Shown: positions 14,318-22,110 of the stretch, piece after piece
Layout of the letters: each line of letters begins with the position of its first letter
How positions within the stretch are numbered: position 1 is the stretch's first letter
DNA from: a virus
Virus record (IMG/VR): IMGVR_UViG_3300049445_000460
Span: 1 to 40,313 of that record
DNA: 40,313 nt
Reading direction: 5' to 3' (one strand)
The notes under the pieces: generated by a model
Database searches by the model: none
Told to the model about the DNA's origin: nothing
The model's input: only the letters and a program-made list of their open reading frames with translations
Position numbers and translations under genes: made by a program

Positions 14318-14962
14318 ATGCGCGCCCAAGGGATCGACGTCTCCCATCACCACCCCGTCACCGACTTCATGAAGATCGTCGACGCCGGGATGACCATCTT
14401 CGGCGCGAAGGCCACCAACGGCCGCGGCATCGACCCGACGTTCGTCGCGCATCGGGACGGCGCGCGCGAGAAGCCGTTTGACCTAGTGCTCTACTACCAT
14501 TTCCCGAAGCCGGGCACGCCGCGTGAGCAGGCCGAGCACTTCGTCGACGAGGTCGGTCCGCTGCACGACAACGAGCGCCTGGTGATCGACGTCGAGTGGG
14601 ACCGGGACACCGACTGGTGTCCTGACGTGACCTGGGTCGACGCCTTCGTGCACGAGCTGCTCGGCCGCGTCGGCGACCGGCGACCGCTGGTCTACACCTC
14701 GCCGCGCGTCTGGGCGGACTACCTGCACGGCGACTTCTGGAGCCGGGCGATCGCCACCGACCTGTGGATCCCCAGGTACGGATCTGGCGACCACGAGCCG
14801 GCGATGCCGTCGGACAAGGGCGGCTTTCCGCTCTGGCCGAAGTGGACGATCTGGCAGGACAGCGAGTCGTTCGTCTGCCCTGGCGTCGACGGGCCGTGCG
14901 ACCACAACGTGTTCAACGGCGACGCCGACGAGCTGCGCCGCTATACCCGAATGATCGGCTGA
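14318..14962 (+). CDS. Endolysin, GH25 lysozyme (muramidase)
   Basis: The 214-residue protein is one GH25 catalytic domain. GIDVSHHHP (5-13) gives the first catalytic-site Asp. LVIDVEWD holds D91 and E93, the DxE acid pair that cleaves the MurNAc-GlcNAc bond. RPLVYTSPRVW and LWIPRYG are conserved barrel segments. WTIWQD and DHNVFNGD close the domain. There is no signal peptide and no separate wall-binding domain, so release should need a holin. The gene stands alone between its own leaderless promoter and the next unit. Confidence 0.93.
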   Translation: MRAQGIDVSHHHPVTDFMKIVDAGMTIFGAKATNGRGIDPTFVAHRDGAREKPFDLVLYYHFPKPGTPREQAEHFVDEVGPLHDNERLVIDVEWDRDTDWCPDVTWVDAFVHELLGRVGDRRPLVYTSPRVWADYLHGDFWSRAIATDLWIPRYGSGDHEPAMPSDKGGFPLWPKWTIWQDSESFVCPGVDGPCDHNVFNGDADELRRYTRMIG

Positions 14963-15033
14963 TTTGACGCCGACTACTCTGCGGTGTCATCCTGGCCCGG
15001 CTGACCCCAGGGAAGTAAACCAAGGAGCCGATC

Positions 15034-15534
15034 ATGCGCGAGTACGTCATTTCGTCGGGCGGCGTTACGCTGGCCAACCAGGCCGTGACGCTAGTTTTCC
15101 TGAATCCGGCGGCAGGACCGTCGCCGGCGATCGAGATCTACGAGGCCTGGGTTTCCCAGAGCGCGAACGCCACCAGCGCCCAGCAGCGCGTGCAGCTCGT
15201 CACCCAGGTGACGGCCTTCCCGACGCTGACGTCGCAGGCGCCGAAGACGCTGAAGCTCGGCGATCCTGCCTCGGCGATCACCGGCGGCACGGCCGGCGCG
15301 GCGGGCACCTCGGGCATCAACGCATCGGCCGAAGGCGCGGGCACGAAGACGGTCCGGGTCGAGGACGCGTTCAACGTCCTCAACGGCTGGCACTGGGGGC
15401 CGTTTCCTCCGCTGTCGTCCTCGAGCATCATCCTGCAGGCCGGCTCGACGTCGGGCTTCGGGCTGCACCTCCCGGTCGCCCCCGGCACGCTCACCAACTG
15501 GGCGTTCGGAATCAACTTCCGCGAGCTCGGCTAG
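15034..15534 (+). CDS. Probable virion structural protein, 166 aa
   Basis: An AAGGAG Shine-Dalgarno sequence lies upstream, and a strong intrinsic terminator follows the gene, as expected for an abundant product. The sequence has no Cys and is beta-rich with Gly/Ser/Thr loops (LANQAVTLVFLNPAAGP, ITGGTAGAAGTSGINAS, SSSSIILQAGSTSGFGLHLP). This is typical of small phage decoration or fibre-head proteins. It is outside the main head cluster, so the exact role is unknown. Confidence 0.65.
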   Translation: MREYVISSGGVTLANQAVTLVFLNPAAGPSPAIEIYEAWVSQSANATSAQQRVQLVTQVTAFPTLTSQAPKTLKLGDPASAITGGTAGAAGTSGINASAEGAGTKTVRVEDAFNVLNGWHWGPFPPLSSSSIILQAGSTSGFGLHLPVAPGTLTNWAFGINFRELG

Positions 15535-15544
15535 TACGTAAGCG

Positions 15545-15574
15545 AACCGGGCCCTCACGGGGGCCCGGTTGTTT
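15545..15574 (+). terminator. Rho-independent terminator
   Basis: AACCGGGCCC (15545-15554) and GGGCCCGGTT (15561-15570) form a perfect ten-base stem around a six-base loop, followed by GTTT. It lies 11 bases after the structural gene and 19 before the next start. Confidence 0.85.
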
Positions 15575-15592
15575 CCAAGAGGAGGCGCGCGC

Positions 15593-16030
15593 GTGAACCA
15601 GAAGGCGACCGTGTTCCGCGATCTGCTGTCGCGCGGCGACGCGCAGCTGATGTTCGACGCGCGCCGTCCCGGCGTCGTCGTCCCGGACGACATGGTCGGC
15701 AACCAGTGCATGCGCCTGCTGTTCGCGCTCAACCGCGAGATCAGAGACTTCGTGGTCGACGACATCAAGGGAGTGAGCGCGCGGCTGCGATTCGAGTCGC
15801 CGGCCGGCATCGTCGAGGACATTCCCGTCGCCATCCCCTGGTCGGCGGTCTTCGGTATCGTTGATGCCCAGAACAGGCTCATCACCTTCGGCGCCGACGT
15901 CCCTTCCGACGTGCAGCTGACCGGACGCAAGGTGGAGCCGGATCGCGCGGCGGAGATCCTGGCTCCCGGGGCGGCGCCCATGGGCAAGAGGATCGAGATC
16001 GACCTGGGACGCCTACGGCGCCCGCACTAG
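15593..16030 (+). CDS. SspB-like ClpXP adaptor
   Basis: The GTG start has an AGAGGAGG Shine-Dalgarno sequence. The 145-residue protein follows the SspB core: a helix (FRDLLSRG), a strand with QLMFDARRPGVVVPDD, a strand with MRLLFALNREI, a DDIKGVSARLRFES strand pair, and IPVAIPWSAVFGIVDAQNRL. The last segment matches the conserved 'vP..AV.aI' part of SspB. A flexible tail ends in IEIDLGRLRRPH, where SspB has its ClpX-binding tail. SspB delivers ssrA-tagged and some regulatory substrates to ClpXP. A phage copy could redirect host proteolysis. The match is by eye and moderate. Confidence 0.6.
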   Translation: MNQKATVFRDLLSRGDAQLMFDARRPGVVVPDDMVGNQCMRLLFALNREIRDFVVDDIKGVSARLRFESPAGIVEDIPVAIPWSAVFGIVDAQNRLITFGADVPSDVQLTGRKVEPDRAAEILAPGAAPMGKRIEIDLGRLRRPH

Positions 16031-16049
16031 CTTCGGCAGGTAACGCGCG

Positions 16050-16811
16050 ATGAACCGCGTGATCCTTGCCTCCCCGAGCTTCCATGGCCGCGCCGCTGGC
16101 TCGGGCCGTCGTGGGGGCGGCTTCGGCCGTCCGATCGCGCCCGCGACCGCACCGGCGCTCGGCGCGCATGCCAGCGCGGCCGTTGCCGTAGGCGACACCA
16201 ACAATCCGCTGACGACAGGCGCGATAACGACCCAGGCGGGCCTGATGCTCGCATGCGTCGCGCGCGGCAATATCTTGAATTTCAGCGGCCTCAGCGGCGC
16301 CACACCGCAGGACAACAAGGGCAACCCAGCGTACACCCAGGTCGGATCGACGGAGGCGTACGCGCCGCCCTTCGACGTCAGCGGCACGGCGCTGTACAAG
16401 CTCGTCGGCGGATCTGGCGGCTCCGGCTATCAGGTCAGCGTTGCGCAGGGGCAGCAGGCCGATCTCAACAAGGACGAGGTCGACCTGTTCCTCATCGAGA
16501 TTCTGAACGGCAGCGTCGTCCAGGATTTCACCTGGAACGAAGTGACGTCGGCCGGGCCGACGACGACCGGGAACGTCACGACCACGGGGCCGGCTCTGCT
16601 CGTCTCGTTCTGGTTCGGCGAGTCCAGCTCGTTGACGACCAGCGCGACGCCCGACAGCGGATTCTCGCTGCTCGAATTCCAGGCGCTCAGCTCGTCGGCG
16701 ATCCAGGGCGCGATGGCAGCGAAGCAAGTCTCCTCGCCCGGGACCTACAACGTGACGTGGACGGCGGCGCCGACGCAGGGCGCGCAAATGTGGATCGTGG
16801 CGGTGCAGTGA
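16050..16811 (+). CDS. Beta-rich tail or surface protein, 253 aa
   Basis: After a basic, Gly-rich N-terminus (GRAAGSGRRGGGFGRP) the protein is almost all beta with Ser/Thr/Gly turns. Segments such as LMLACVARG, GTALYKLVGGSGG, VDLFLIEILNG, TGPALLVSFWFG and GTYNVTWTAAP follow the same order as the N-terminal 200 residues of the next gene. The two genes are therefore probably paralogous beta-sandwich domains. This domain type is usual in tail-associated adhesins. The gene ends 13 bases before the next start. Confidence 0.65.
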   Translation: MNRVILASPSFHGRAAGSGRRGGGFGRPIAPATAPALGAHASAAVAVGDTNNPLTTGAITTQAGLMLACVARGNILNFSGLSGATPQDNKGNPAYTQVGSTEAYAPPFDVSGTALYKLVGGSGGSGYQVSVAQGQQADLNKDEVDLFLIEILNGSVVQDFTWNEVTSAGPTTTGNVTTTGPALLVSFWFGESSSLTTSATPDSGFSLLEFQALSSSAIQGAMAAKQVSSPGTYNVTWTAAPTQGAQMWIVAVQ

Positions 16812-16824
16812 TGGGAGCGCGAAC

Positions 16825-19164
16825 GTGGGGGTAGCATTTCGCAGCGCCAACTTCAGCTCGGCGACGACGAATTCGCACTCGCAGTCGCCGCCTGCCGGGA
16901 TCGTCGATGGCGACATCCTGCTGCTGTTCGTCGGAACGGACGGCGTCGGGGCCACCGTCACGCCGCCCACCGGCTTCGCGCTGCTCGGCACGAACACGTT
17001 CTCCGACAACTCGTGGAAGCAGCTCGTTTACTGGAAGCTAGCCGCGTCCGAATCGGGCAGCTACGTCGTCGGCTTCAGCACGTCGGTCTTCAGCGATCTC
17101 GACATCGCAGCGTACAGCGGGGCCAGCGGGACGCCGCAGTACATCGGCAACACTGGCACGGGCACATCCGCTTCGGTCTCGGGCCTGACGATGCCGGCCG
17201 CCGGATCGCTGCTCGTGTTCCATACCGCGTCGGACGTTGGTGTGCGCAGCGGCAGCCCGTCGGGCGGCGGCGGCGGGACCTGGAACAATCGAGAGACCTA
17301 CGACACGAACGTCTACCAAGACGACTCGGCCAGCGTTCCGGCCGGCGCGACCGGCAGCGTCGCGACGGCGTACGCGTCTCAGATCTGGATCGCACAGCTC
17401 GTCGGCCTGTCTCCTCCTATCGTTCAGGTTCCTCCGGCAGCTAGGCGTGTCGTGGACGCCGACGCAGAGGTCCTGCCGCCGCGTCGACCGCGAGTGGCCG
17501 CGGTCCTGGCGCCGGCGCCGGCGGCACCGGACACCGTTCTGCAGGGCGTGTGGCCAGTCGCACTGGAAGCCGAGGAGATCTTCACGCCCCGCGCCCGAAC
17601 CATGATCGCGGCCGTCCTCGCCGTCGTGGCGACAGACACCGTTCTGCGCCCTCCGCCCAGGCCGGTCGACGTCGAGCCAGAGCAAACGTTCCGGCGCCCG
17701 CGTCCGGGGATGGCGCCGCTCCTGCCGCCACCGACGTTCATCCCGGAGGCGCCGCGCCGGCTGTGGGCGGCTGTCGATCCGGACGATCTGCCGCCGCGAC
17801 GTCCGCAGATCGCAGCCGCGATCGCAGCGCCCGACACCGTGCTCTGCCCTCCGGGCCAGGGCGTGATGGCCGAGGAGGCCGAGTACCTGCCGCGCGCGCG
17901 GCCGCCGATCGCTGCCCTGCTCGCCACGGCCGTTGTCGCCGATACGATCCTGCGCGCGCCCCCGCGGCCGGCGCTGCCGCTTGAAGACCAGGTGTTGTCG
18001 ATCAGGCGGCCCGGGATCGCGGCGGTCCTGTACGCGCCCGATACAATCCTGCGTCCGAGCCGGGGCGACGTCCTGTGGCCCGAAGACGATCCGCCGGCCC
18101 CCACGCGCACGAAGATTGCCGCCGCAATCGCCGCGCCCGACACTGTGTTGCGGCCAGGGAGGCGGCTCGAGCTGGCGACAGACGAGGCCCCCCTCGTTCG
18201 AGCCAGGCCCGGTATCGCAGCGGCCATCGCGCCTGCGCCAACGCCAGACGCAGTCCCTGGCGGACTGCGCCTTCACCTTGAGCCATGGCCGGAGGACCTG
18301 CTGCCAGCGCGACGTCCGGGGATCGCGGCGGCCATAGCCGCGCCCGACACGATTCTGCGCCCCTTCAGACGGACCGTAGTTGCCGACGACGACGCGTTGC
18401 CGCAGCGACGCGCAGGGATCGCGGCCGTTTTGGCGACGCCCCCCGCCGTCGACACCATCCTGCGGCCGGGCCGCCGGGTCGACCTGGCGCCGGACGAAGC
18501 GCCCCCGGTTAAACCTCGACCTGGGGTCGCGGCGCTGCTGGCGCCTGCACCTGTCGTCGACAGCGTGCTCGTGGCGCCACGCCCCCGGTCGGCATGGCAG
18601 GACGACGAGGTCCTGCCGGGACGCCGCCCGGCGATCGCGGCGGTCGTTGCCACGGCGCCGGCGCCGGACTACGTCTCGCGCGCGCCGCGCCCGCGGATCG
18701 AGCTGGAGGCCGAGCTGCCGATTCCGCGGCCGCGCCCGGGGATCGCGGGCGTCCTGTACGCGCCCGACTTCATCCCCCGCGCGCCCGTCCGCCCGGCGCT
18801 GACGGATCTCGAGCCGGCGCCCGACCGCCGCCCGCGCCCGATCGCTGCCCTGGTGGTGGCGCCGGCGGCGGACACGGTCCTGCGCAATCAGCGGACGACC
18901 GTTGCCGCGGACGAGGACTGGACGGCGCCGATTCGCCGGCCCGGGATCGCCGCGGTCCTGGCGCCGGCGCCGGCGGCACCGGACACCGTTCCGCAGCGCC
19001 CGGTTCCTCACGTGCCCGTCGAGGAGCTCCACGAGCTGCCGCCCCGGCGGCCGCTCATCGCCGCGGTCCTGGCGCCGCCGCCGATCCCGGCGCCACTGGT
19101 TGTCGACTTTGATTTCGCGGACCAGGACCAGGGACCGATCCGGACCTTCATGACATTCCCGTAG
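16825..19164 (+). CDS. Beta-domain protein with 16 proline-rich repeats
   Basis: The 779-residue protein starts at GTG 16825 behind a GGGAG site. Residues 1-200 form a beta-rich domain related to the preceding protein (IVDGDILLLFVGTDG, GSYVVGFSTSVF, GSLLVFHTASD). From about residue 205 to the end there are 16 tandem repeats of 32-37 residues. The consensus is roughly RPxRxxVxxDEExLPxRRP, then GIAAVLAPAPAxPDTVL. The repeats differ widely from one another, but repeats 1 and 15 share 43 identical bases (17497-17539 and 18949-18991). The last residues are acidic (DFDFADQDQG). A long stalk or fibre that carries the beta domain is the simplest reading. I know of no named family. Confidence 0.7.
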   Translation: MGVAFRSANFSSATTNSHSQSPPAGIVDGDILLLFVGTDGVGATVTPPTGFALLGTNTFSDNSWKQLVYWKLAASESGSYVVGFSTSVFSDLDIAAYSGASGTPQYIGNTGTGTSASVSGLTMPAAGSLLVFHTASDVGVRSGSPSGGGGGTWNNRETYDTNVYQDDSASVPAGATGSVATAYASQIWIAQLVGLSPPIVQVPPAARRVVDADAEVLPPRRPRVAAVLAPAPAAPDTVLQGVWPVALEAEEIFTPRARTMIAAVLAVVATDTVLRPPPRPVDVEPEQTFRRPRPGMAPLLPPPTFIPEAPRRLWAAVDPDDLPPRRPQIAAAIAAPDTVLCPPGQGVMAEEAEYLPRARPPIAALLATAVVADTILRAPPRPALPLEDQVLSIRRPGIAAVLYAPDTILRPSRGDVLWPEDDPPAPTRTKIAAAIAAPDTVLRPGRRLELATDEAPLVRARPGIAAAIAPAPTPDAVPGGLRLHLEPWPEDLLPARRPGIAAAIAAPDTILRPFRRTVVADDDALPQRRAGIAAVLATPPAVDTILRPGRRVDLAPDEAPPVKPRPGVAALLAPAPVVDSVLVAPRPRSAWQDDEVLPGRRPAIAAVVATAPAPDYVSRAPRPRIELEAELPIPRPRPGIAGVLYAPDFIPRAPVRPALTDLEPAPDRRPRPIAALVVAPAADTVLRNQRTTVAADEDWTAPIRRPGIAAVLAPAPAAPDTVPQRPVPHVPVEELHELPPRRPLIAAVLAPPPIPAPLVVDFDFADQDQGPIRTFMTFP
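17440..19080 (+). repeat. 16 tandem degenerate protein repeats
   Basis: Each unit of about 96-111 bases encodes an Arg/Pro start, an acidic centre, RRPGIAA and a D-T-[VI]-L end. The DNA is divergent except for the near-identical segment shared by units 1 and 15, so most copies are old. Confidence 0.75.
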
Positions 19165-19183
19165 TACTATCCGAGGGCAAAAG
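19165..19183 (+). promoter_or_regulatory. -10-like element before the BppU-like gene
   Basis: TACTAT (19165-19170) in GTAG-TACTATC context resembles the leaderless series. It lies 13 bases before the ATG at 19184, so a leader of about six bases would remain. It also overlaps the stop region of the repeat protein. Confidence 0.35.
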
Positions 19184-19519
19184 ATGGGCGACTTCGATTT
19201 CGGCGAGGGTGACAGTTATGAAATCACCTCGACGCTGCGACATCCTCAAACGAAGGAGCCGCTCGACCTGACGGGATGCTCGGCGACGATCAAGGTCGCG
19301 CCCGACGACGGGACCGGGCCGCTGGCGATCCGCTCGGTGACCATCGACCCCGACCAGGTCAACAACAAGGGGAAGGTCATCTTCCGTTTCTTCGACCCTG
19401 GCAGCGCCGCGCCCGCCCGCTACAACGCTCGCGTGAAGCTGCTGGCGCCCAACGGCGACCGCATGTCCTTTGACAGCGACCGACTCCTGCTGGTCGAAGT
19501 CTCCGCGGACCCTAGCTAG
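19184..19519 (+). CDS. BppU-like N-terminal domain protein, 111 aa
   Basis: The short protein follows the pattern of the immunoglobulin-like N-terminal domain of baseplate upper proteins: GEGDSYEITSTLRHP, then PLDLTGCSATIKVAPD, a VTIDPDQVNNKGKVIFRF strand and ARYNARVKLLAPNG. Such domains attach receptor-binding parts to the baseplate. Here it stands alone, directly after the repeat protein, so it may join that fibre to the tail. A strong hairpin follows. Confidence 0.65.
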   Translation: MGDFDFGEGDSYEITSTLRHPQTKEPLDLTGCSATIKVAPDDGTGPLAIRSVTIDPDQVNNKGKVIFRFFDPGSAAPARYNARVKLLAPNGDRMSFDSDRLLLVEVSADPS

Positions 19520-19529
19520 CCGGCCTCTT

Positions 19530-19580
19530 CCGACCCGGGCACGCCACACCTTTCCAAGTCAGCGGGCGTGCCCGGGTCGG
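19530..19580 (+). terminator. Perfect 16-bp hairpin
   Basis: CCGACCCGGGCACGCC (19530-19545) and GGCGTGCCCGGGTCGG (19565-19580) pair without a mismatch around a 19-base loop. It lies ten bases after the stop of the BppU-like gene and closes the lysis/fibre block. There is no T-run, so it may act with Rho or as an mRNA 3'-end stabiliser. Confidence 0.6.
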
Positions 19581-19628
19581 CGTCTGGCTCGTTGTGTGGC
19601 CACGGCCTAAGTATAGGCGCGCGCCGCG

Positions 19629-19640
19629 TAATATCTAGGC
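19629..19640 (+). promoter_or_regulatory. Leaderless -10 element before ParB
   Basis: TAATAT (19629-19634) plus CTAGGC leads into the ATG at 19641. The 22 bases ending in the ATG differ from the copy at 5181 at very few positions, which argues for a real, conserved promoter sequence. Confidence 0.6.
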
Positions 19641-21176
19641 ATGCCCAACGCCGCCGAGAATCTCGCCACCGAAACCGTCGTCCTCCTGCCGGTCGGTCAG
19701 TGCCACAAGTCGCCCAGCCAGCCGCGCCGCCGCGGCGACAAAAAGCCGGACGACGACTTCGTGGCTTCGATCCGCGCGAAGGGCGTGATTCAGCCGATCG
19801 TCGTCCGCAAGCGCAAGGCTGGCGGCTGGGAGATCGTCTTCGGCCACCGTCGCCACACCGGCTCCGTGATCGCCGAGTGCGAGACGATCCCGGCGATCGT
19901 CCGCGAGATGACGGACGAGGAGGTGTTCGAGGCGCAGCTGATCGAGAACGTGCACCGGGAGGACATGCATCCGCTCGACGAGGCGGACGGGTTCAAGCGC
20001 ATGATGGACGGCGGTCAGGGCGCCGCGCAGATCGCCGGCAAGATCGGCCGCCCGCTGACCTACGTCGCGCAGCGCCTGAAGCTCTGCGACCTCGGCAAGG
20101 AGGCGCGCGCCGCGCTCGACAAGGACAGGATCTCCCTGGGCGTCGCCATCCTGCTGGCCCGCGTGTTCGCCGCGCTGCAGCCCGAGGCGTTCAAGAGTCT
20201 CTGGGAAGGCATGGGGGTCGACCAGGCCAAGCGTCGCCTCGAGGAGACGTACCTGCTGCGCCTCGACCAGGCGCCCTTCGCGATCGCCGATGCGATGCTG
20301 GTGCCGAAGGCCGGCGCCTGCACGGTCTGTCCGAAGCGGACCGGCCAGCAGCGTGAGCTATTCCCGGACGCCGCGCGCGCCGATATGTGCACCGATCCGG
20401 TCTGCTACCGCGGCAAGCTCGACGCCGTCTGGACGATCCGCAAGAAGGCGGCGACCGAGAGCGGCCAGGCCGTCCTCGAGGGCCAGGCCGCGAATCGCGC
20501 CGCGGGCTACGGCAGCGGCTACAAGAAGCTCAACGAGGACGAGTGGTACGACGGCAAACACAGGAAGGTCCGGTCGTTGTTCGGCAAGGACCTGCCGCCC
20601 ATCACGCTGGCGCGCGACGACAAGACCGGCGCGATCCACGAGCTGGTCAAGAGCACCGACGTCGACAAGGCGCTCAAGCGCAAGCCGCAGCCGAGCTTCG
20701 GCCGGGGCGCAGCGGAAAAGCGGGCGGACGAGAAGGATCGGATCCGGTCCAAGACCGTCGCGCTGGCGCTGGCCCAGGCGGTCAACAACGTCAAGCGCCT
20801 GAAGGCGCCGCAGCTGCTGCGCGTGGTGGTCGGCGCCCTGGTCGACCGGACCTGGAACGACGACCAGATGGTCATTATTCGCCGGCGCGAGCTGACGCCC
20901 GCACAGGGCGAGGGCAAGAAGCGCGGCTACGGCGTCGGAGCGGAGGAGCTGCTGCAGCGGCACCTCAAGGCGATGACCAAGCCGGACGACGTCGCTGGCC
21001 TCGGCCTGGAGCTCGCGCTGCTCTGGCTGGCGCCCGGCCGGAACCAGCCGGCCGGGCCGGCATGGCGGACGACGCTCGGGGCGCTGGGCGTCAACTACGA
21101 CGCCCTCGAGCGCATCGTCACGGCCGAGGCGAAGGCGAAGAAGGACGCCAAGAAGTCGAAGGGCAAAAAGAAGTGA
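19641..21176 (+). CDS. ParB/RepB-family protein
   Basis: The 511-residue protein has the ParB N-terminal domain: VASIRAKGVIQPIVVRKRKAGG, GHRRHTGS (68-75, in place of the usual GERR) and LIENVHREDMHPLDEADGF (100-118). A central helix-turn-helix region follows (GAAQIAGKIGRPLTYVAQRL). A Cys cluster (CTVCPKRTGQQ, MCTDPVCYRGK) then precedes a helical domain and a Lys-rich end. Chromosomal ParB spreads on DNA as a CTP clamp; phage forms with this Cys cluster may act in partition, replication or packaging. No parA is seen. The GTG of the next gene overlaps the stop codon. Confidence 0.88.
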   Translation: MPNAAENLATETVVLLPVGQCHKSPSQPRRRGDKKPDDDFVASIRAKGVIQPIVVRKRKAGGWEIVFGHRRHTGSVIAECETIPAIVREMTDEEVFEAQLIENVHREDMHPLDEADGFKRMMDGGQGAAQIAGKIGRPLTYVAQRLKLCDLGKEARAALDKDRISLGVAILLARVFAALQPEAFKSLWEGMGVDQAKRRLEETYLLRLDQAPFAIADAMLVPKAGACTVCPKRTGQQRELFPDAARADMCTDPVCYRGKLDAVWTIRKKAATESGQAVLEGQAANRAAGYGSGYKKLNEDEWYDGKHRKVRSLFGKDLPPITLARDDKTGAIHELVKSTDVDKALKRKPQPSFGRGAAEKRADEKDRIRSKTVALALAQAVNNVKRLKAPQLLRVVVGALVDRTWNDDQMVIIRRRELTPAQGEGKKRGYGVGAEELLQRHLKAMTKPDDVAGLGLELALLWLAPGRNQPAGPAWRTTLGALGVNYDALERIVTAEAKAKKDAKKSKGKKK

Positions 21177-22099
21177 GCCGCGAGGACGTGCTGGTGGAGG
21201 CGCTGGAGGCGTTGCAACGGGACTGCGCGGAGGTTCGCGAGGACATGGCCGCTACCGTAAAGCGGGGCCGCCGCGTTCCGGGTCTGTTCGAGCTGGAGAA
21301 GTGCCCCGGCGTGCTGGCGCACCTCGAATACCTCACCGCGAGCACCCTTGCCGCAGCCCGCGCCACTCCCCAGACGCCCGTAGTGGACCCGCTGCGAGAA
21401 ACCCGTGGCGTCAAACTGACGACGCCGGGAGACGCATCGAGGGAGGACTGGGACGAAGCCGAAAAGCATGCCCGCTACCGGGACAAGTACCCGCGCGGCG
21501 TCAACTGTCCCTGTAAATCGTGCAACCTGTCGCGTCCCAAATCCAGCGCGACGCCCGTAGTGGACCCGGGGGTGTGCACGGCGTGCGGTGACGGGCAGTT
21601 GGAATTCACGCATGAAACCGATGGCAAGGTCCCCTGTCCGGATTGCGGTCGCCGCCCTCGGGCTAGTACAGGGAGAGCGGTGAGGACGGCAAGGGAGGTG
21701 GCACACGAGGCGCGTTTCTCGTGCGAGGGAGGCATCCATAGCGGGCAGTGCGATCTAATCACCGCTGCCATCGAACGCGACCGCGCCCACCTAGAGACAC
21801 CGGCAAAGCCTGGCGGCGACCTGGTTGCGGCGTTGCTCGCAGTGGAGTGCCCTGGATGCAACGCGGCCATTGGAGCCGACTGCACTGACTACGAATACAG
21901 CAACCTGCCATCATTTTGCGCCACGCGAATCCATGCCATCGCGGCCCACCTAGAGACACCGGGGGCCGATGCGGTGGACGTCGAGGCGTTCGCGACCGAC
22001 CTGACGCGCGCCCTCGGGTTGTTCCAGAAGGGCTCGGTCGCCTATCACGCTGTCGTTGGCTGCATGAACGAACTACTGGCGCGGAGCACGGGGAAATGA
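21173..22099 (+). CDS. Mosaic zinc-binding protein, 308 aa
   Basis: It starts with GTG in a GTGA overlap. The protein is a chain of short modules: an N-terminal helix, CPCKSCNLSR, CTACGDGQLEF then CPDCGRRP, and a later CPGCNAAIGADCTDYE zinc-like segment. Two linkers occur twice each, TPVVDP (near residues 69 and 128) and AHLETP (near 206 and 259). Each pair is coded by 19 identical bases. The layout is like the shuffled Ead/Ea22-type proteins of other phages. The function is unknown. Confidence 0.65.
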   Translation: MSREDVLVEALEALQRDCAEVREDMAATVKRGRRVPGLFELEKCPGVLAHLEYLTASTLAAARATPQTPVVDPLRETRGVKLTTPGDASREDWDEAEKHARYRDKYPRGVNCPCKSCNLSRPKSSATPVVDPGVCTACGDGQLEFTHETDGKVPCPDCGRRPRASTGRAVRTAREVAHEARFSCEGGIHSGQCDLITAAIERDRAHLETPAKPGGDLVAALLAVECPGCNAAIGADCTDYEYSNLPSFCATRIHAIAAHLETPGADAVDVEAFATDLTRALGLFQKGSVAYHAVVGCMNELLARSTGK

Positions 22100-22110
22100 G
22101 CGACGAGGCG
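22080..22110 (+). repeat. 31-base direct repeat, copy 1
   Basis: These 31 bases, which span the stop of one gene and the start of the next, are identical to 22242-22272 inside the following gene. Confidence 0.9.

Noticed and set aside
14964-14980. TTGACG followed by TACTCT as a promoter for 15034
   Set aside because: The gap is only five bases. TACTCT alone may be a -10 for the 15034 gene, but the start is 53 bases away, so it is not counted in the leaderless series.
17038-19032. 664-codon minus-strand frame opposite the repeat protein
   Set aside because: It is Arg/Gly-rich with no motif and no start signal; it mirrors the repeats of the + strand gene.
17440-19080. Repeat array as a DNA-level satellite or origin iterons
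   Set aside because: The units are conserved as protein, not as DNA, and stay in one reading frame.
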